Part shown: piece after piece, positions 28,999 to 38,077 of the stretch
Numbering within the stretch: position 1 is the first letter of the stretch
Layout: each line of letters begins with the position of its first letter
NCBI RefSeq assembly: GCF_023612255.1
Contig: NZ_CP063231.1
Span: forward strand, 2,958,001-3,022,000
Length of the DNA stretch: 64,000 nucleotides
From: Luteibacter flocculans
GTDB lineage: Bacteria > Pseudomonadota > Gammaproteobacteria > Xanthomonadales > Rhodanobacteraceae
Direction: 5' to 3'
Notes under the pieces: model-generated
Seen by the model: the letters and a program-made list of their open reading frames with translations, nothing else
Database searches by the model: none
What the model was told of the DNA's origin: nothing
Translations under genes and position numbers: made by a program

Positions 28999-30972
28999 AT
29001 GACGTACCGCCTTGTGCGGCCCATGTTGGCCGTGCTTTGCCTTGCCTCGACCGCCGCTGTGGCCGCCGACCTCGTTCCGGTCGCCGACTTCGCCCGGCGC
29101 ATGCCGCTGACCAGCCCGCGCCTCTCGCCCGATGGGCAGTACGTCTCGCTGGCGTACCACGATCCCGACGGAAAGACGCATGGCCTCGCGATCTATCGCG
29201 TAGGCGACATGACCAAGCCGGTGTCGCTGATCCGCATGCCGCCCTACGAGATGCCGGCCAACATGGTCTGGGCCAGCCCCACGCGCCTCGTCGTGGCGCG
29301 CGGCAAGGTGGACGGTTCGATCGGCGCCGCGTCCTACACCGGCGAGATCATGGCGATCGACGTCGACGGCAAGAACCCGGATTACCTCTACGGCTACGAG
29401 GCCTACGGCAAGCGGGCCGCCACGCGCGCGACCGACCGAGGCTGGGGCACCATCGAAGGCGTGCCGCCCCAGAGCAACGGGCACTTCTACATGCGCGCCA
29501 CCTCGTGGACCGACCAGAACCGCAGCACGCTCTACGACGTGGACGCCAAGACCAGCGCGCGCAAGCAGATGGCCGACATCGGCCTCGGCGGCATGAGCTT
29601 CATGATCGCGCCCGACGGCACCGCGCGGTTTGCCTTCGGCACCGACGACAACTTCAAGTGGGTCGTCTTCCATCGCGAAGGTTCCGGCTGGAACAAGCTC
29701 GCCGGCAGCGAGGAGCGCCAGAACTTCGAGCCCGTGGCGTCGGTGGCCGGCAGTGACCGCATCTACGCCACGTTCAGCCCCAACGGCAAGGGCGGCGAGT
29801 TCGTGGAGCAGGACGAGAACGGCGGCAACCTGCGGGTGATCCGCAAGGACGATTTCAGCGAAGTCACGACCTCCGGCCTGTGGACGCCCGCGCCCCTGCG
29901 CCCCTTCGGCACGATCTCCACCACCGGCATTCCGCAGGTCACCTATATCGATCCGCAGGCGCCGATCTCCAAGCTGCACATGGCGCTGTCGCAGAAATTC
30001 CCCGGCAACTTCGTCAGCTTCGTGGACTTCAGCGAGGACGGCGGGGAGCTCATGTTCAAGGTCTCGGGCGATCGCGAACCCGGCCGCTACATGCTCATCG
30101 ACACCAAGACCTACAAGGTCACCAAGCTCTTCGACGCGGTGCCCTGGATCGATCCGGCCAAGATGTCCGAACGTCGGCCGATGCGCTTCAAGGCCAGCGA
30201 CGGCCTCGAACTGGAAGCCATCCTGACCTTCCCGAAGGGCCGCAGCGAAACGAACCTGCCGATGGTGCTTATTCCGCACGGTGGCCCGCATGGCATCTCG
30301 GACGACTGGTTCTACGAAGAAGATGCGCAGTTCCTCGCCAACCGCGGCTACCTCGTGCTGCAGGTGAACTACCGCGGCTCGGGCGGCCGCGGCAGCGCGT
30401 TCGAGCAGGCGGGCTACCTCAAGTGGGGCACGCGCGTGCAGGAAGACCTGATCGACGGCGTCAAGTGGGCCATTGCGCAGAACTACGCCGATGCCAAGCG
30501 GGTCTGCGTCTACGGTGCGAGCTTCGGCGGCTACGCGGCGATGATGACCACGGTGCGTGCCCCGGGCATGTTCAAGTGCGCCGTGGGTTACGACGGCATC
30601 TACGACCTGGACATGATGTACAACAAGGGCGACATCAAGGACAGCAAGACCGGCCGCAGCTACCTCACCACGGTGATCGGCAAGGATCAGGGCGACCTCG
30701 CCGCCAATTCGCCCACGCATCTGGCGGACAAGATCGACGTGCCGGTGTTCCTCGTCCATGGCGAGGATGACCAGCGTGCCCCGTTCGCGCAGTTCAAGGC
30801 GATGCGTGCCGCGCTCGATGCCGCACACAAGCCGTACGAGACACTGACCAAGCCGGACGAACGGCACGGCTTCGTCAAGCCGGAGAACATCGAAGAGTTC
30901 TATAACCGCCTGCAGGCCTTCCTGGACAAGAACATCGGGAGCGGCCAGGCAGCGACGGCGGCAGCCCCGTAA
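28999..30972 (+). CDS. Exported prolyl oligopeptidase family (S9) peptidase
   Basis: Periplasmic serine peptidase that should cleave oligopeptides, often after proline or other residues. The 657-residue product has a signal peptide (residues 1-23, ending AVAA), an N-terminal beta-propeller (about 30-400) and a C-terminal alpha/beta hydrolase domain with GASFGGYA (nucleophile S508), HGEDDQRAPF (D590/D591) and ERHGF (H623). ATG 28999 follows an AGGGGA element. A GCCGTCC/GGACGGC hairpin (28947-28965) lies in its leader. Xanthomonads encode many such peptidases beside TonB receptors, suggesting peptide scavenging; the following gene is a TonB receptor. Confidence 0.93.
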   Translation: MTYRLVRPMLAVLCLASTAAVAADLVPVADFARRMPLTSPRLSPDGQYVSLAYHDPDGKTHGLAIYRVGDMTKPVSLIRMPPYEMPANMVWASPTRLVVARGKVDGSIGAASYTGEIMAIDVDGKNPDYLYGYEAYGKRAATRATDRGWGTIEGVPPQSNGHFYMRATSWTDQNRSTLYDVDAKTSARKQMADIGLGGMSFMIAPDGTARFAFGTDDNFKWVVFHREGSGWNKLAGSEERQNFEPVASVAGSDRIYATFSPNGKGGEFVEQDENGGNLRVIRKDDFSEVTTSGLWTPAPLRPFGTISTTGIPQVTYIDPQAPISKLHMALSQKFPGNFVSFVDFSEDGGELMFKVSGDREPGRYMLIDTKTYKVTKLFDAVPWIDPAKMSERRPMRFKASDGLELEAILTFPKGRSETNLPMVLIPHGGPHGISDDWFYEEDAQFLANRGYLVLQVNYRGSGGRGSAFEQAGYLKWGTRVQEDLIDGVKWAIAQNYADAKRVCVYGASFGGYAAMMTTVRAPGMFKCAVGYDGIYDLDMMYNKGDIKDSKTGRSYLTTVIGKDQGDLAANSPTHLADKIDVPVFLVHGEDDQRAPFAQFKAMRAALDAAHKPYETLTKPDERHGFVKPENIEEFYNRLQAFLDKNIGSGQAATAAAP

Positions 30973-30991
30973 CGAAGCCACGCCGCCGTCT

Positions 30992-31031
30992 CGCGCAACC
31001 GCCGGAGCCCATGCGTTCCGGCGGTTGCGCG
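30992..31031 (+). other. Long perfect stem-loop behind the peptidase gene
   Basis: A 14-base-pair perfect stem (30992-31005 with 31018-31031) encloses a 12-base loop 20 bases after the stop codon. No T run follows. It may protect the 3' end of the mRNA or act with Rho. Confidence 0.6.
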
Positions 31032-31106
31032 GCTCGGGTGCAGGCGTTATGGTCGCGTGATCGTCAGGCCCGGATGGGGCATGGCGGGGGATTGGGAGGC
31101 TTGAGG

Positions 31107-34025
31107 ATGCACGTCAGTACCGGGCACAGCCGCGACGTCGCGCGACGACGGATCGCGCTGGCCGCCGCGCTCATGGCCGCCATGTCCGGTGTGGTTCATG
31201 CACAAGAGGCCGCCTCTCCGGCGCAGATGCTCGCGCCGGTCAACGTGACCGTGACCGGGTCGCGCATTCGCGGCACCGATGTCGAAACTGCCCAGCCTGT
31301 ATTCACGATGGATCGCCAGGCGATCCGTGCCACCGGCTTGACCAACCTCGGCGACATCGTCGCTCGCATGCCTTCCGCCGGTACCGCGGAAATCACCCCC
31401 CAGGACACGCTCTCTTCCGGCACCGACGCGGGCGGCCGCTATGCCAACCTGCGCCAGCTCGGCGCGGTACGCACGCTCGTGCTGGTCAATGGCCGTCGCT
31501 GGACGACGAGCCTGGGCGGGCTGACCGACCTCTCGACCATTCCCGTCGCCATCGTCGAACGCATCGAGGTGCTGAAAGATGGCGCGTCCTCCATCTACGG
31601 TTCCGACGCCATCGGCGGCGTGATCAACATCCTGACCACCGATCGCTTCGAAGGCGCGTCCGCCGATGTCCTCTACGGCGTGAATGGCCACGGCGACGGC
31701 ACACAGAAAAATGGCAGCTTCACCTGGGGCAAGAGCACGGAGCGCGCGTCGCTCATCCTCGGTGCCACCTACGAAGACGCCGATGCACTCCGTGACGACA
31801 AGCGCGCCCTGACCCGCAGCCCATACGGCCCGCGCCATCCCGATGCCGGCTTCGGCATGGGTCCGTATGGCGGCGTGGTGGACCCGCGACCGGCCGGCAC
31901 GCCCGCTGCCGGTAGCTACGCGCCGGGCGGCACGTGGGACGCCAATCGCTACGTGGTGAATCATCCCGGCGGCATGGTGGGCGATACCGCCGACCTCGCC
32001 AACTATCACCCGTACGACGTCAACGACAACGCAGACAAGTACGCCACCACCCAGGACATGACGTTCCGTTCGGGCAGCAAGCTGCGCAACCTGTTCGGCA
32101 CCGGACGCTACAACCTCACCGACGACGTGGCACTGCGCGGCATGGCCAGCTATGGCGTGCGCGACACGCGCAGCCAGAGCGCCGGTTATCCGTTGCAGAG
32201 CAGTTCGGGACGCAGCGATGGTCTGAGCATCGATCCCGACAACGCGTACAACCCCTTCCCCGGTTACGCCACCTCGTTCTTCCGGCGCACCACCGAACTG
32301 CCGCGCGTGAGCTGGGCCAAGAGCAAGACCTTCCACGCGGACGGCGGCGCCGAGGGAAGCTTCCAGTGGCTGGATCATGCGTGGAACTGGGACCTCACCT
32401 ACGCGTATTCCGAGACGCGAGCCAGCCGGGTCACCTCCGGCAACATCGATCTCGTGAACGCGCGCAAGGCACTCGGTCCGACTACCGTCATCGACGGCCG
32501 CGTAGCGTGCGCCGATGCCGCCGATCGCGCCGCGGGCTGCGTGCCCTGGAACATCCTCGCCGGCCCCGGTGGCACACCGGATGCGGTGTGGAACTACGTT
32601 GCTTCGACCTCCACCGCACGGCAGACGACGCGGACCAACGACGTCGTCGCGAATCTCACCGGTGGCCTGCTGGACCTGCCGGCCGGTACCTTGCGCGTGG
32701 CTGGCGGCGTCGAGCATCGCCGCGAGCATGGCCGTTATGAACCCGACGCCGCGGACTCCGCCGGGCTCACCACCCAACTCGCCAGCGATCCCACCGACGG
32801 TGGCTATATCGCCAACGAGGCCTATCTCGAATTCGACGTGCCCCTGCTCGCGGACCTGCCGCTGGCACGCGAGGTGGCAGTGAATGCATCCACGCGTTAC
32901 TCCCATTACTCCGCGTTCGGTGGACGCACCAACACCAAGTACAGCCTGCGCTGGAAGCCGTTCGACGATCTGCTGCTGCGGGCCACCTATGCCGAAGGCT
33001 TCCGCGCACCGACGGTCGCGGATCTCTACGCTGGATCGAGCGAGACCTTCGAGAGCTTCGTCGATCCTTGCGACAGCGCCTACGGTGCCGCCGCCAGCGA
33101 TGCCACCGTTCGCGCGCGCTGCACCGCCGGTGGCGTACCGGCGGGCTATCGTCAAGTCGATCAGTCCGGCGCGCAGATCGCCTCGGCGACCGGCGGGCAG
33201 AATCCGGTCGCCTTCCGCACAGGCGCGAATCCGCTGCTGAAGCCCGAGACTTCGATCACCCGCACCGCCGGCCTCGTCTACAGTCCCAGCTATATCGAAG
33301 GCCTCGACGTCACACTCGATTACTACAAGGTGGACATCCGGGACGTCATCACGCCGATCCTCGCGGGCGATATTCTGAATTTCTGCTACGTACGCAACGA
33401 CCCCACCTGGTGCGGCCGTTTCACGCGTGCTGCCAGCGGCGAGATCGTGCAGCTCGACGAGAGCCTCGCCAACCTCGGTTCGTTGCGCACCGAGGGCTAC
33501 GATCTCGGCATGCACTACCGCTTTCCGGAGACGCGCCTCGGCGAATTCACTCTGCTCTCGGACAGCACCTATCTCAGTGACTACACGCAGGTGAGCAGCC
33601 CGGGCGCAGCGCCCCGCCACCTCGCGGGTTACATGAATGGGGTGCAGGGGCTTTACCGCGTGCGTTCCAACCTGTCGCTCGACTGGTCGTGGCGCCGTTT
33701 CGGCGCGACCTGGACCACGCGCTTCTTCTCGGGTCTGAAGGACGCCTGCTGGTCGGCGGACGTCGAGTGCAATCGGCCCGCGGAGAGCAACGCGCTGACC
33801 GGCGCGACCGGCGTCAGCCGCAAGGGCGGCGTGGCCTTCCACGATCTCCAGTTGCGCTGGCAGGCACCGTGGAACGGCAACTTCCGCGTCGGCGTCAACA
33901 ACATCTTCGGACGCCGTGGCCCGCTCTACTACAACGTGTCCAGCGCGGGCGGCGGAAGCCCCCCGTACGATCCTGCGTTCGATGTCGACCGCTACTACTA
34001 CGTCGGCTACCAGCAGCGCTTCTGA
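31107..34025 (+). CDS. TonB-dependent receptor (large, plug and barrel)
   Basis: Outer-membrane transporter driven by TonB. The 972-residue product has a signal peptide (residues 1-33, ending VHAQ), a plug domain from VTGSRIRGTDVETAQPVF through LVLVNGRRW and ILKDGASSIYGSDAIGGVINI (about 45-175), and a long barrel that ends in YYVGYQQRF. The DVETAQPV start region is that of the xanthomonad/caulobacter receptor group for oligosaccharides, peptides or siderophores, and the substrate cannot be told from sequence. ATG 31107 lies about eight bases behind GGAGG. The frame is open 32 codons further upstream without family resemblance. Confidence 0.93.
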   Translation: MHVSTGHSRDVARRRIALAAALMAAMSGVVHAQEAASPAQMLAPVNVTVTGSRIRGTDVETAQPVFTMDRQAIRATGLTNLGDIVARMPSAGTAEITPQDTLSSGTDAGGRYANLRQLGAVRTLVLVNGRRWTTSLGGLTDLSTIPVAIVERIEVLKDGASSIYGSDAIGGVINILTTDRFEGASADVLYGVNGHGDGTQKNGSFTWGKSTERASLILGATYEDADALRDDKRALTRSPYGPRHPDAGFGMGPYGGVVDPRPAGTPAAGSYAPGGTWDANRYVVNHPGGMVGDTADLANYHPYDVNDNADKYATTQDMTFRSGSKLRNLFGTGRYNLTDDVALRGMASYGVRDTRSQSAGYPLQSSSGRSDGLSIDPDNAYNPFPGYATSFFRRTTELPRVSWAKSKTFHADGGAEGSFQWLDHAWNWDLTYAYSETRASRVTSGNIDLVNARKALGPTTVIDGRVACADAADRAAGCVPWNILAGPGGTPDAVWNYVASTSTARQTTRTNDVVANLTGGLLDLPAGTLRVAGGVEHRREHGRYEPDAADSAGLTTQLASDPTDGGYIANEAYLEFDVPLLADLPLAREVAVNASTRYSHYSAFGGRTNTKYSLRWKPFDDLLLRATYAEGFRAPTVADLYAGSSETFESFVDPCDSAYGAAASDATVRARCTAGGVPAGYRQVDQSGAQIASATGGQNPVAFRTGANPLLKPETSITRTAGLVYSPSYIEGLDVTLDYYKVDIRDVITPILAGDILNFCYVRNDPTWCGRFTRAASGEIVQLDESLANLGSLRTEGYDLGMHYRFPETRLGEFTLLSDSTYLSDYTQVSSPGAAPRHLAGYMNGVQGLYRVRSNLSLDWSWRRFGATWTTRFFSGLKDACWSADVECNRPAESNALTGATGVSRKGGVAFHDLQLRWQAPWNGNFRVGVNNIFGRRGPLYYNVSSAGGGSPPYDPAFDVDRYYYVGYQQRF

Positions 34026-34129
34026 CACGGACGCAACGCACGTTCCTACGGGGCCGCAGCGCCTTCGCCCTCATACCGCGGTGACGAAATCCCCGGTTTA
34101 TCACGAGCAAAACCGCTCGCAAGAACCGA

Positions 34130-34144
34130 TGGGAATCATTCTCA
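34130..34144 (+). promoter_or_regulatory. Fur-like box between the two TonB receptor genes
   Basis: TGGGAATCATTCTCA is a 7-1-7 inverted repeat with one mismatch and matches about 12 of 16 positions of a Fur consensus half-array. It lies immediately upstream of a possible -35 element at 34150. Iron control of the second receptor is a reasonable inference but weak without a second site. Confidence 0.5.
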
Positions 34145-34149
34145 AGTTC

Positions 34150-34178
34150 TTGCAGTAGCGTGACTGCCGCGTTATGTT
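34150..34178 (+). promoter_or_regulatory. Possible sigma-70 promoter of the second TonB receptor gene
   Basis: TTGCAG (34150-34155) and TATGTT (34173-34178) are spaced by 17 bases. Transcription would begin near 34185. The resulting leader of about 140 bases contains a perfect seven-base-pair TGGATGT/ACATCCA hairpin with CCCC loop at 34217-34234. No gene is seen in the 303 bases between the receptor genes. Confidence 0.4.
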
Positions 34179-34328
34179 CCCGTTACGTCGTTTCACGCTT
34201 TCGGGTTGGCGCGACGTGGATGTCCCCACATCCAAACCCAGTTAAACCCCCACAACGGGCGCCCTTCGCGGCGCTACTACAAGCTGTTCAGCCTTGCCGC
34301 AGTGCAGGGCCAGGGAGACTTTGACCTC

Positions 34329-37300
34329 ATGACAAGCACCACCCTGCTCACGCGTTCGCGCGTGCTGAAGCGCACCGCCCTCGTCTCGGCGCTGGGCGCC
34401 TGCCTCATCGCGGGCACCGCGTATGCGCAGAGCACCGTCGGCGACATCTACGGTAGCGCTGCCGCCACCCAGACGATCCAGATCCAGAACCTCGGCTCGG
34501 GCGCCACGCGCACCGTCACCGTGGGTGAAGACGGCCGCTACCGCGCCTCGTCGCTGCCGATCGGCAGCTATCGCATCAACGTGCAGCAGAACGGCCAGAC
34601 CGTTTCCAGCCGCGACATCAACGTCGTCGCCGGCCAGTCGGCGCAGGTCAACTTCGCCGCGCCCGCCGCGTCGGACGCCAGCGCGCAGGCACTCGACACG
34701 GTCACCGTGTCCGCTAACGCCCTCGCCGCGATCGACGTCGCTTCGGTCGAGTCGCGCACCAGCTTCACCGCCGACCAGCTCAACAGCCTGCCCGTGCCGC
34801 GCAACGTCGTCGACGTGGCCGCGCTGACGCCGGGCACGACCAAGGGCGACTCCCGCTTCGGCAACCTGCCCTCGTTCGGCGGCGCGTCGGTCGCGGAGAA
34901 CAGCTACTACGTCAACGGCTTCAACGTCACCAACCTGTACAACAACCTGTCGTTCTCGGAAGTGCCGTTCCAGGCCATCCAGCAGCTCGACGTGCAGACT
35001 GGCGGCTACGGCGCGCAGTACGGCTTCTCGACCGGCGGCGTGACCTCGGTCATCACCAAGCGCGGCACCAACGAGTGGAAGGGCGGCGCCAGCTGGGTCT
35101 ACACGCCGGCATGGGGTCGCGAGCAGCAGCCGACCACGTACACGAAGGACGGCAACCTCTACCGCACGTACCAGAAGAACAACGACAACGACAACGTCTA
35201 CTCGGCGTGGCTCGGTGGCGCGCTGGTGAAGGACAAGCTGTTCTTCTACGGCATCTTCCAGTCGCATCGCGAAACGGAGACCAACTACCCGGGCGCCACG
35301 TCGTCGGCCGCCGCGCAGCGCAACACGTACAGCGATCCGTTCTATCTGATCAAGATGGACTGGAACATCAACGATTCGAACATCCTCGAGTGGACGGGGA
35401 TGAACAACACCAAGCACACCACGAATCGTTACTACGACTCCCAGATCGACGCTGACGGCAAGCCGTTTACCGACGATTACCTGGGCCGTCGTCACGTGAA
35501 GACCGGTGGCGACATCAACGTCTTCAAGTACACCAGCTACCTGACCGATGACCTGACCCTGTCCGCCCAGTGGGGCAAGATGAAGAGCAAGAACTCTTCG
35601 GACTACGTCAGCGCCGACGGCACGGTGACCAAGTACAACGGCGACATCAACGGCGCCAACTCCGGTTGCCCGTACGTGATCGACCGTCGCTCCAGCACCC
35701 TGAGCGGCGCCACCGCACCGGTTCGCTCGTGCTACCTCGACAGCACCATCGACCGCTTCAACGGCGAAGACCAGCGCACGGCCTACCGCATCGACCTCGA
35801 CTGGAAGATCGGCGACCACGACCTGGCGGGCGGCTTCTCGCGCGAGAAGTGGTCGTCCGACGCCGGCCAGAGCTATGCCGGTGGCGCGCTGTACTACTAC
35901 CGCACGAACGCGGCGGGACGCGATTACGTCTCGCTGTACAACTACCGCACCGGTGGTTCGGTCGCGGTCGATCAGAAGTCCTGGTACCTGCAGGACAACT
36001 GGCAGGTCAGCGACAAGTTCCTCGCCTACATCGGCGTGCGCAACGACTCGTTCAACAACAAGAACGGTGCCGCCGAGAACTTCGTCCGCCAGGGCAACAT
36101 CTGGCAGCCGCGCCTGGGCTTCTCGTGGGATCTGTTCGGCGATTCCACCACGAAGATCTTCGGTACGGCCGGCCGCTACTCGCTGCCGATCGCGGCCAAC
36201 GTCGCCCTGCGCGCCGCCACCGCGTCGTACTACACGATCCAGAACTTCTCGTACACGGGCATCGACCCGGTGACGGGCGTGCCGACCCTCGGCGCCCCGC
36301 TGACCGGCCAGTCGATCGTCAACGGCGAGAACGGCAGCACGCCGGACCCGCGCTCGGTCGCCACGAAGGATCTCAAGCCGTACTCGCAGGATGAATACAT
36401 CCTCGGCTTCCAGCACCGCATCACCAGCGACAACGACTTCCTCAACGACTGGGTGGTCGGCGCGAAGGCGACCTACCGCAAGCTCAACAACGCGATCGAC
36501 GACACCTGCGACTGGCGTCCGTTCTACGCGTACGGCAAGTCGATCGGCCTCGACATGGACGCGAACGGCGACCAGTTCACGCCGCCGGCCACCATGCCGG
36601 GTTGCTTCATCTACAACCCGGGCAGCAAGGTCTCCGTGGACGTCGATCTCGACGGCAGCGGCGTGCTGCGCAACGTCACCATTCCGGGCAAGGCGTTCGG
36701 CGAGAAGGCCAAGCGCACGTACGAATCCGTCACGCTGTCGGCCGAGAAGGCCACCGACAAGTGGTACGTCAATGCGTCGTACACCTGGTCGAAGAACCGT
36801 GGCAACACGGAAGGCCTGGTCAAGTCCGACAACGGTCAGGACGACACCGGTACGACCAGCGCGTTCGATTACCCGGAACTGATGACCGGCGCCACCGGCT
36901 ACCTGCCGAACGATCGTCGCCACAGCTTCAAGATCTACGGTGGCTACAAGATCACGCCGGAATGGTCGGTGGGTGTAAACGGTCTGCTTGAATCGGGTCG
37001 TCCGACCAGCTGCTTCGGTGGCGGCGACGAGACCGTCGGTGGCATCCCGAGCTACAACTCCGAGTTCTTCTACTGCGAAGGCAAGATCTCGGGCCGTGGC
37101 CGGGCCAAGCGCCTGCCGTGGACCTGGACGCTCAGCCCGAACGTCGTCTACACCCCGGCATACGCCAAGGGCCTGACGATGCAGCTGGACCTGATCAACG
37201 CCTTCAACAACGACAAGCCGATCGCGATCAACGAAATCGGCGAGAACGGCGCGGATCAGACGTACTACGGCACGACCTACCGCGTGCCGACCTACTACCA

Positions 37301-37349
37301 GACGCCGCGCTACATCCGTCTGATGGTCCAGTACGACTTCAGTCTGTAA
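34329..37349 (+). CDS. TonB-dependent receptor with N-terminal carboxypeptidase-regulatory-like domain (Oar type)
   Basis: Outer-membrane receptor of the Oar/OmpA-related group. The 1006-residue protein has a signal peptide (residues 1-35, ending TAYAQ), an immunoglobulin-like carboxypeptidase regulatory domain (about 36-115, DGRYRASSLPIGSYRINVQQ), a plug domain with VPRNVVDVAALTPG and SYYVNGFNVTNLYNN, and a large barrel ending in RLMVQYDFSL. Myxococcal Oar functions in adhesion and contact-dependent export; in xanthomonads such receptors are also linked to uptake of peptides or iron complexes. ATG 34329 follows GGGAG by 11 bases. A strong terminator follows. Confidence 0.93.
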   Translation: MTSTTLLTRSRVLKRTALVSALGACLIAGTAYAQSTVGDIYGSAAATQTIQIQNLGSGATRTVTVGEDGRYRASSLPIGSYRINVQQNGQTVSSRDINVVAGQSAQVNFAAPAASDASAQALDTVTVSANALAAIDVASVESRTSFTADQLNSLPVPRNVVDVAALTPGTTKGDSRFGNLPSFGGASVAENSYYVNGFNVTNLYNNLSFSEVPFQAIQQLDVQTGGYGAQYGFSTGGVTSVITKRGTNEWKGGASWVYTPAWGREQQPTTYTKDGNLYRTYQKNNDNDNVYSAWLGGALVKDKLFFYGIFQSHRETETNYPGATSSAAAQRNTYSDPFYLIKMDWNINDSNILEWTGMNNTKHTTNRYYDSQIDADGKPFTDDYLGRRHVKTGGDINVFKYTSYLTDDLTLSAQWGKMKSKNSSDYVSADGTVTKYNGDINGANSGCPYVIDRRSSTLSGATAPVRSCYLDSTIDRFNGEDQRTAYRIDLDWKIGDHDLAGGFSREKWSSDAGQSYAGGALYYYRTNAAGRDYVSLYNYRTGGSVAVDQKSWYLQDNWQVSDKFLAYIGVRNDSFNNKNGAAENFVRQGNIWQPRLGFSWDLFGDSTTKIFGTAGRYSLPIAANVALRAATASYYTIQNFSYTGIDPVTGVPTLGAPLTGQSIVNGENGSTPDPRSVATKDLKPYSQDEYILGFQHRITSDNDFLNDWVVGAKATYRKLNNAIDDTCDWRPFYAYGKSIGLDMDANGDQFTPPATMPGCFIYNPGSKVSVDVDLDGSGVLRNVTIPGKAFGEKAKRTYESVTLSAEKATDKWYVNASYTWSKNRGNTEGLVKSDNGQDDTGTTSAFDYPELMTGATGYLPNDRRHSFKIYGGYKITPEWSVGVNGLLESGRPTSCFGGGDETVGGIPSYNSEFFYCEGKISGRGRAKRLPWTWTLSPNVVYTPAYAKGLTMQLDLINAFNNDKPIAINEIGENGADQTYYGTTYRVPTYYQTPRYIRLMVQYDFSL

Positions 37350-37382
37350 GACGCTGCGGCGTCGCAGCCGCGACGCCAACGC

Positions 37383-37414
37383 AAAAGGGCCGCCCATCGG
37401 GCGGCCCTTTTTTT
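37383..37414 (+). terminator. Strong intrinsic terminator of the Oar-type receptor gene
   Basis: A nine-base-pair perfect stem GGGCCGCCC/GGGCGGCCC (37387-37395 with 37399-37407) closes on ATC and runs into seven T residues, with an A run before it. It begins about 35 bases after the stop codon. Confidence 0.93.
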
Positions 37415-37444
37415 GGGCCTTTTGGGAGTCGCCGACGGAGCTAA

Positions 37445-37562
37445 GGTGGGAGCCACCCTGGTGGCGAAAAGCCAACGAAGCGGTGTAGCGGTGAGGAAGG
37501 CCCCATCGCCAGCAGGCTGGCTCCCACCGGCAAGTTTCCTCGCCGCCATGGCGGCTCCCACA
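37445..37562. repeat. REP/BIME-like palindromic repeat, copy B
   Basis: The first 48 bases (37445-37492) are identical to 3990-4037 in copy A. The right arm at 37506-37528 has two changes from the copy A arm, and a CGCCGCCATGGCGGC palindrome follows. As in copy A, it lies directly behind a strong intrinsic terminator, here between that terminator and the end of the TPM-domain gene. No gene is seen in it. Confidence 0.85.
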
Positions 37563-37576
37563 ACACCGCCGCGGTG

Positions 37577-38077
37577 CTAGAGAATCAGCGGACGATCCGG
37601 CAGCTCGTTCTCGCGCGGCTGTCCGTTGCCGGGGAAATGCCGCGCCAGCAGCGCACCGGCTTCGGCCACGCCCGTTTCTACCGCTTCGCGGAAACGTCCC
37701 TGTGCAAACGCGTCGCGCATGTGCGCGGTAATGGCTTCCCACTCTGTCGTCGCGACCGCTCTTCCGATACCGCGATCCACGACGATCTCGATGCGGTGTT
37801 CCGCCAGCAGCACGTAAAGCAGTACGCCGCAGTTCTCTTCGGTATCCCACACGCGCAGATGCGAGAACAGCAGTGCCGCGCGATCGCGGGCCGTCATGCC
37901 TGCCATCACGGCAGACACCGGCAAGCGCGATTCGATCGCCACACGCAACTCGCCGCGATGGGCATCCTCGCCTTCCGCGACCGTCCTGGCGATGGCGTCG
38001 AGCGTAGCGGGTGGGAACTGCCGTCCCATCTGGAACCACGCGCCGAACAGGTTTGCCATGATCCGTTGCATGTCCAT
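37577..38077 (-). CDS. TPM domain protein
   Basis: Function unknown. The 166-residue product carries one TPM (Psb32-like) domain with ESRLPVSAVMAGMTARDRAALLFSHLRVWDTE and the EIVVDRGIGRAV strand near residues 98-110. There is no signal peptide or clear membrane segment. Its start overlaps the stop codon of the preceding TPM gene (TGATG at 38077); GTG 38080 is also possible. It is the last gene of a lemA-TPM-TPM operon, a combination widespread in bacteria and usually linked to the envelope. Confidence 0.8.
   Translation of the reverse strand: MDMQRIMANLFGAWFQMGRQFPPATLDAIARTVAEGEDAHRGELRVAIESRLPVSAVMAGMTARDRAALLFSHLRVWDTEENCGVLLYVLLAEHRIEIVVDRGIGRAVATTEWEAITAHMRDAFAQGRFREAVETGVAEAGALLARHFPGNGQPRENELPDRPLIL

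Noticed and set aside
28993-30981. Open frame of 662 codons antisense to the S9 peptidase
   Set aside because: The sense frame has a signal peptide and a full catalytic triad; the antisense frame has neither.
31047-34028. Open frame of 993 codons antisense to the first TonB receptor
   Set aside because: Shadow frame; amino-acid composition lacks a fold and the sense strand has a complete signal peptide, plug and barrel.
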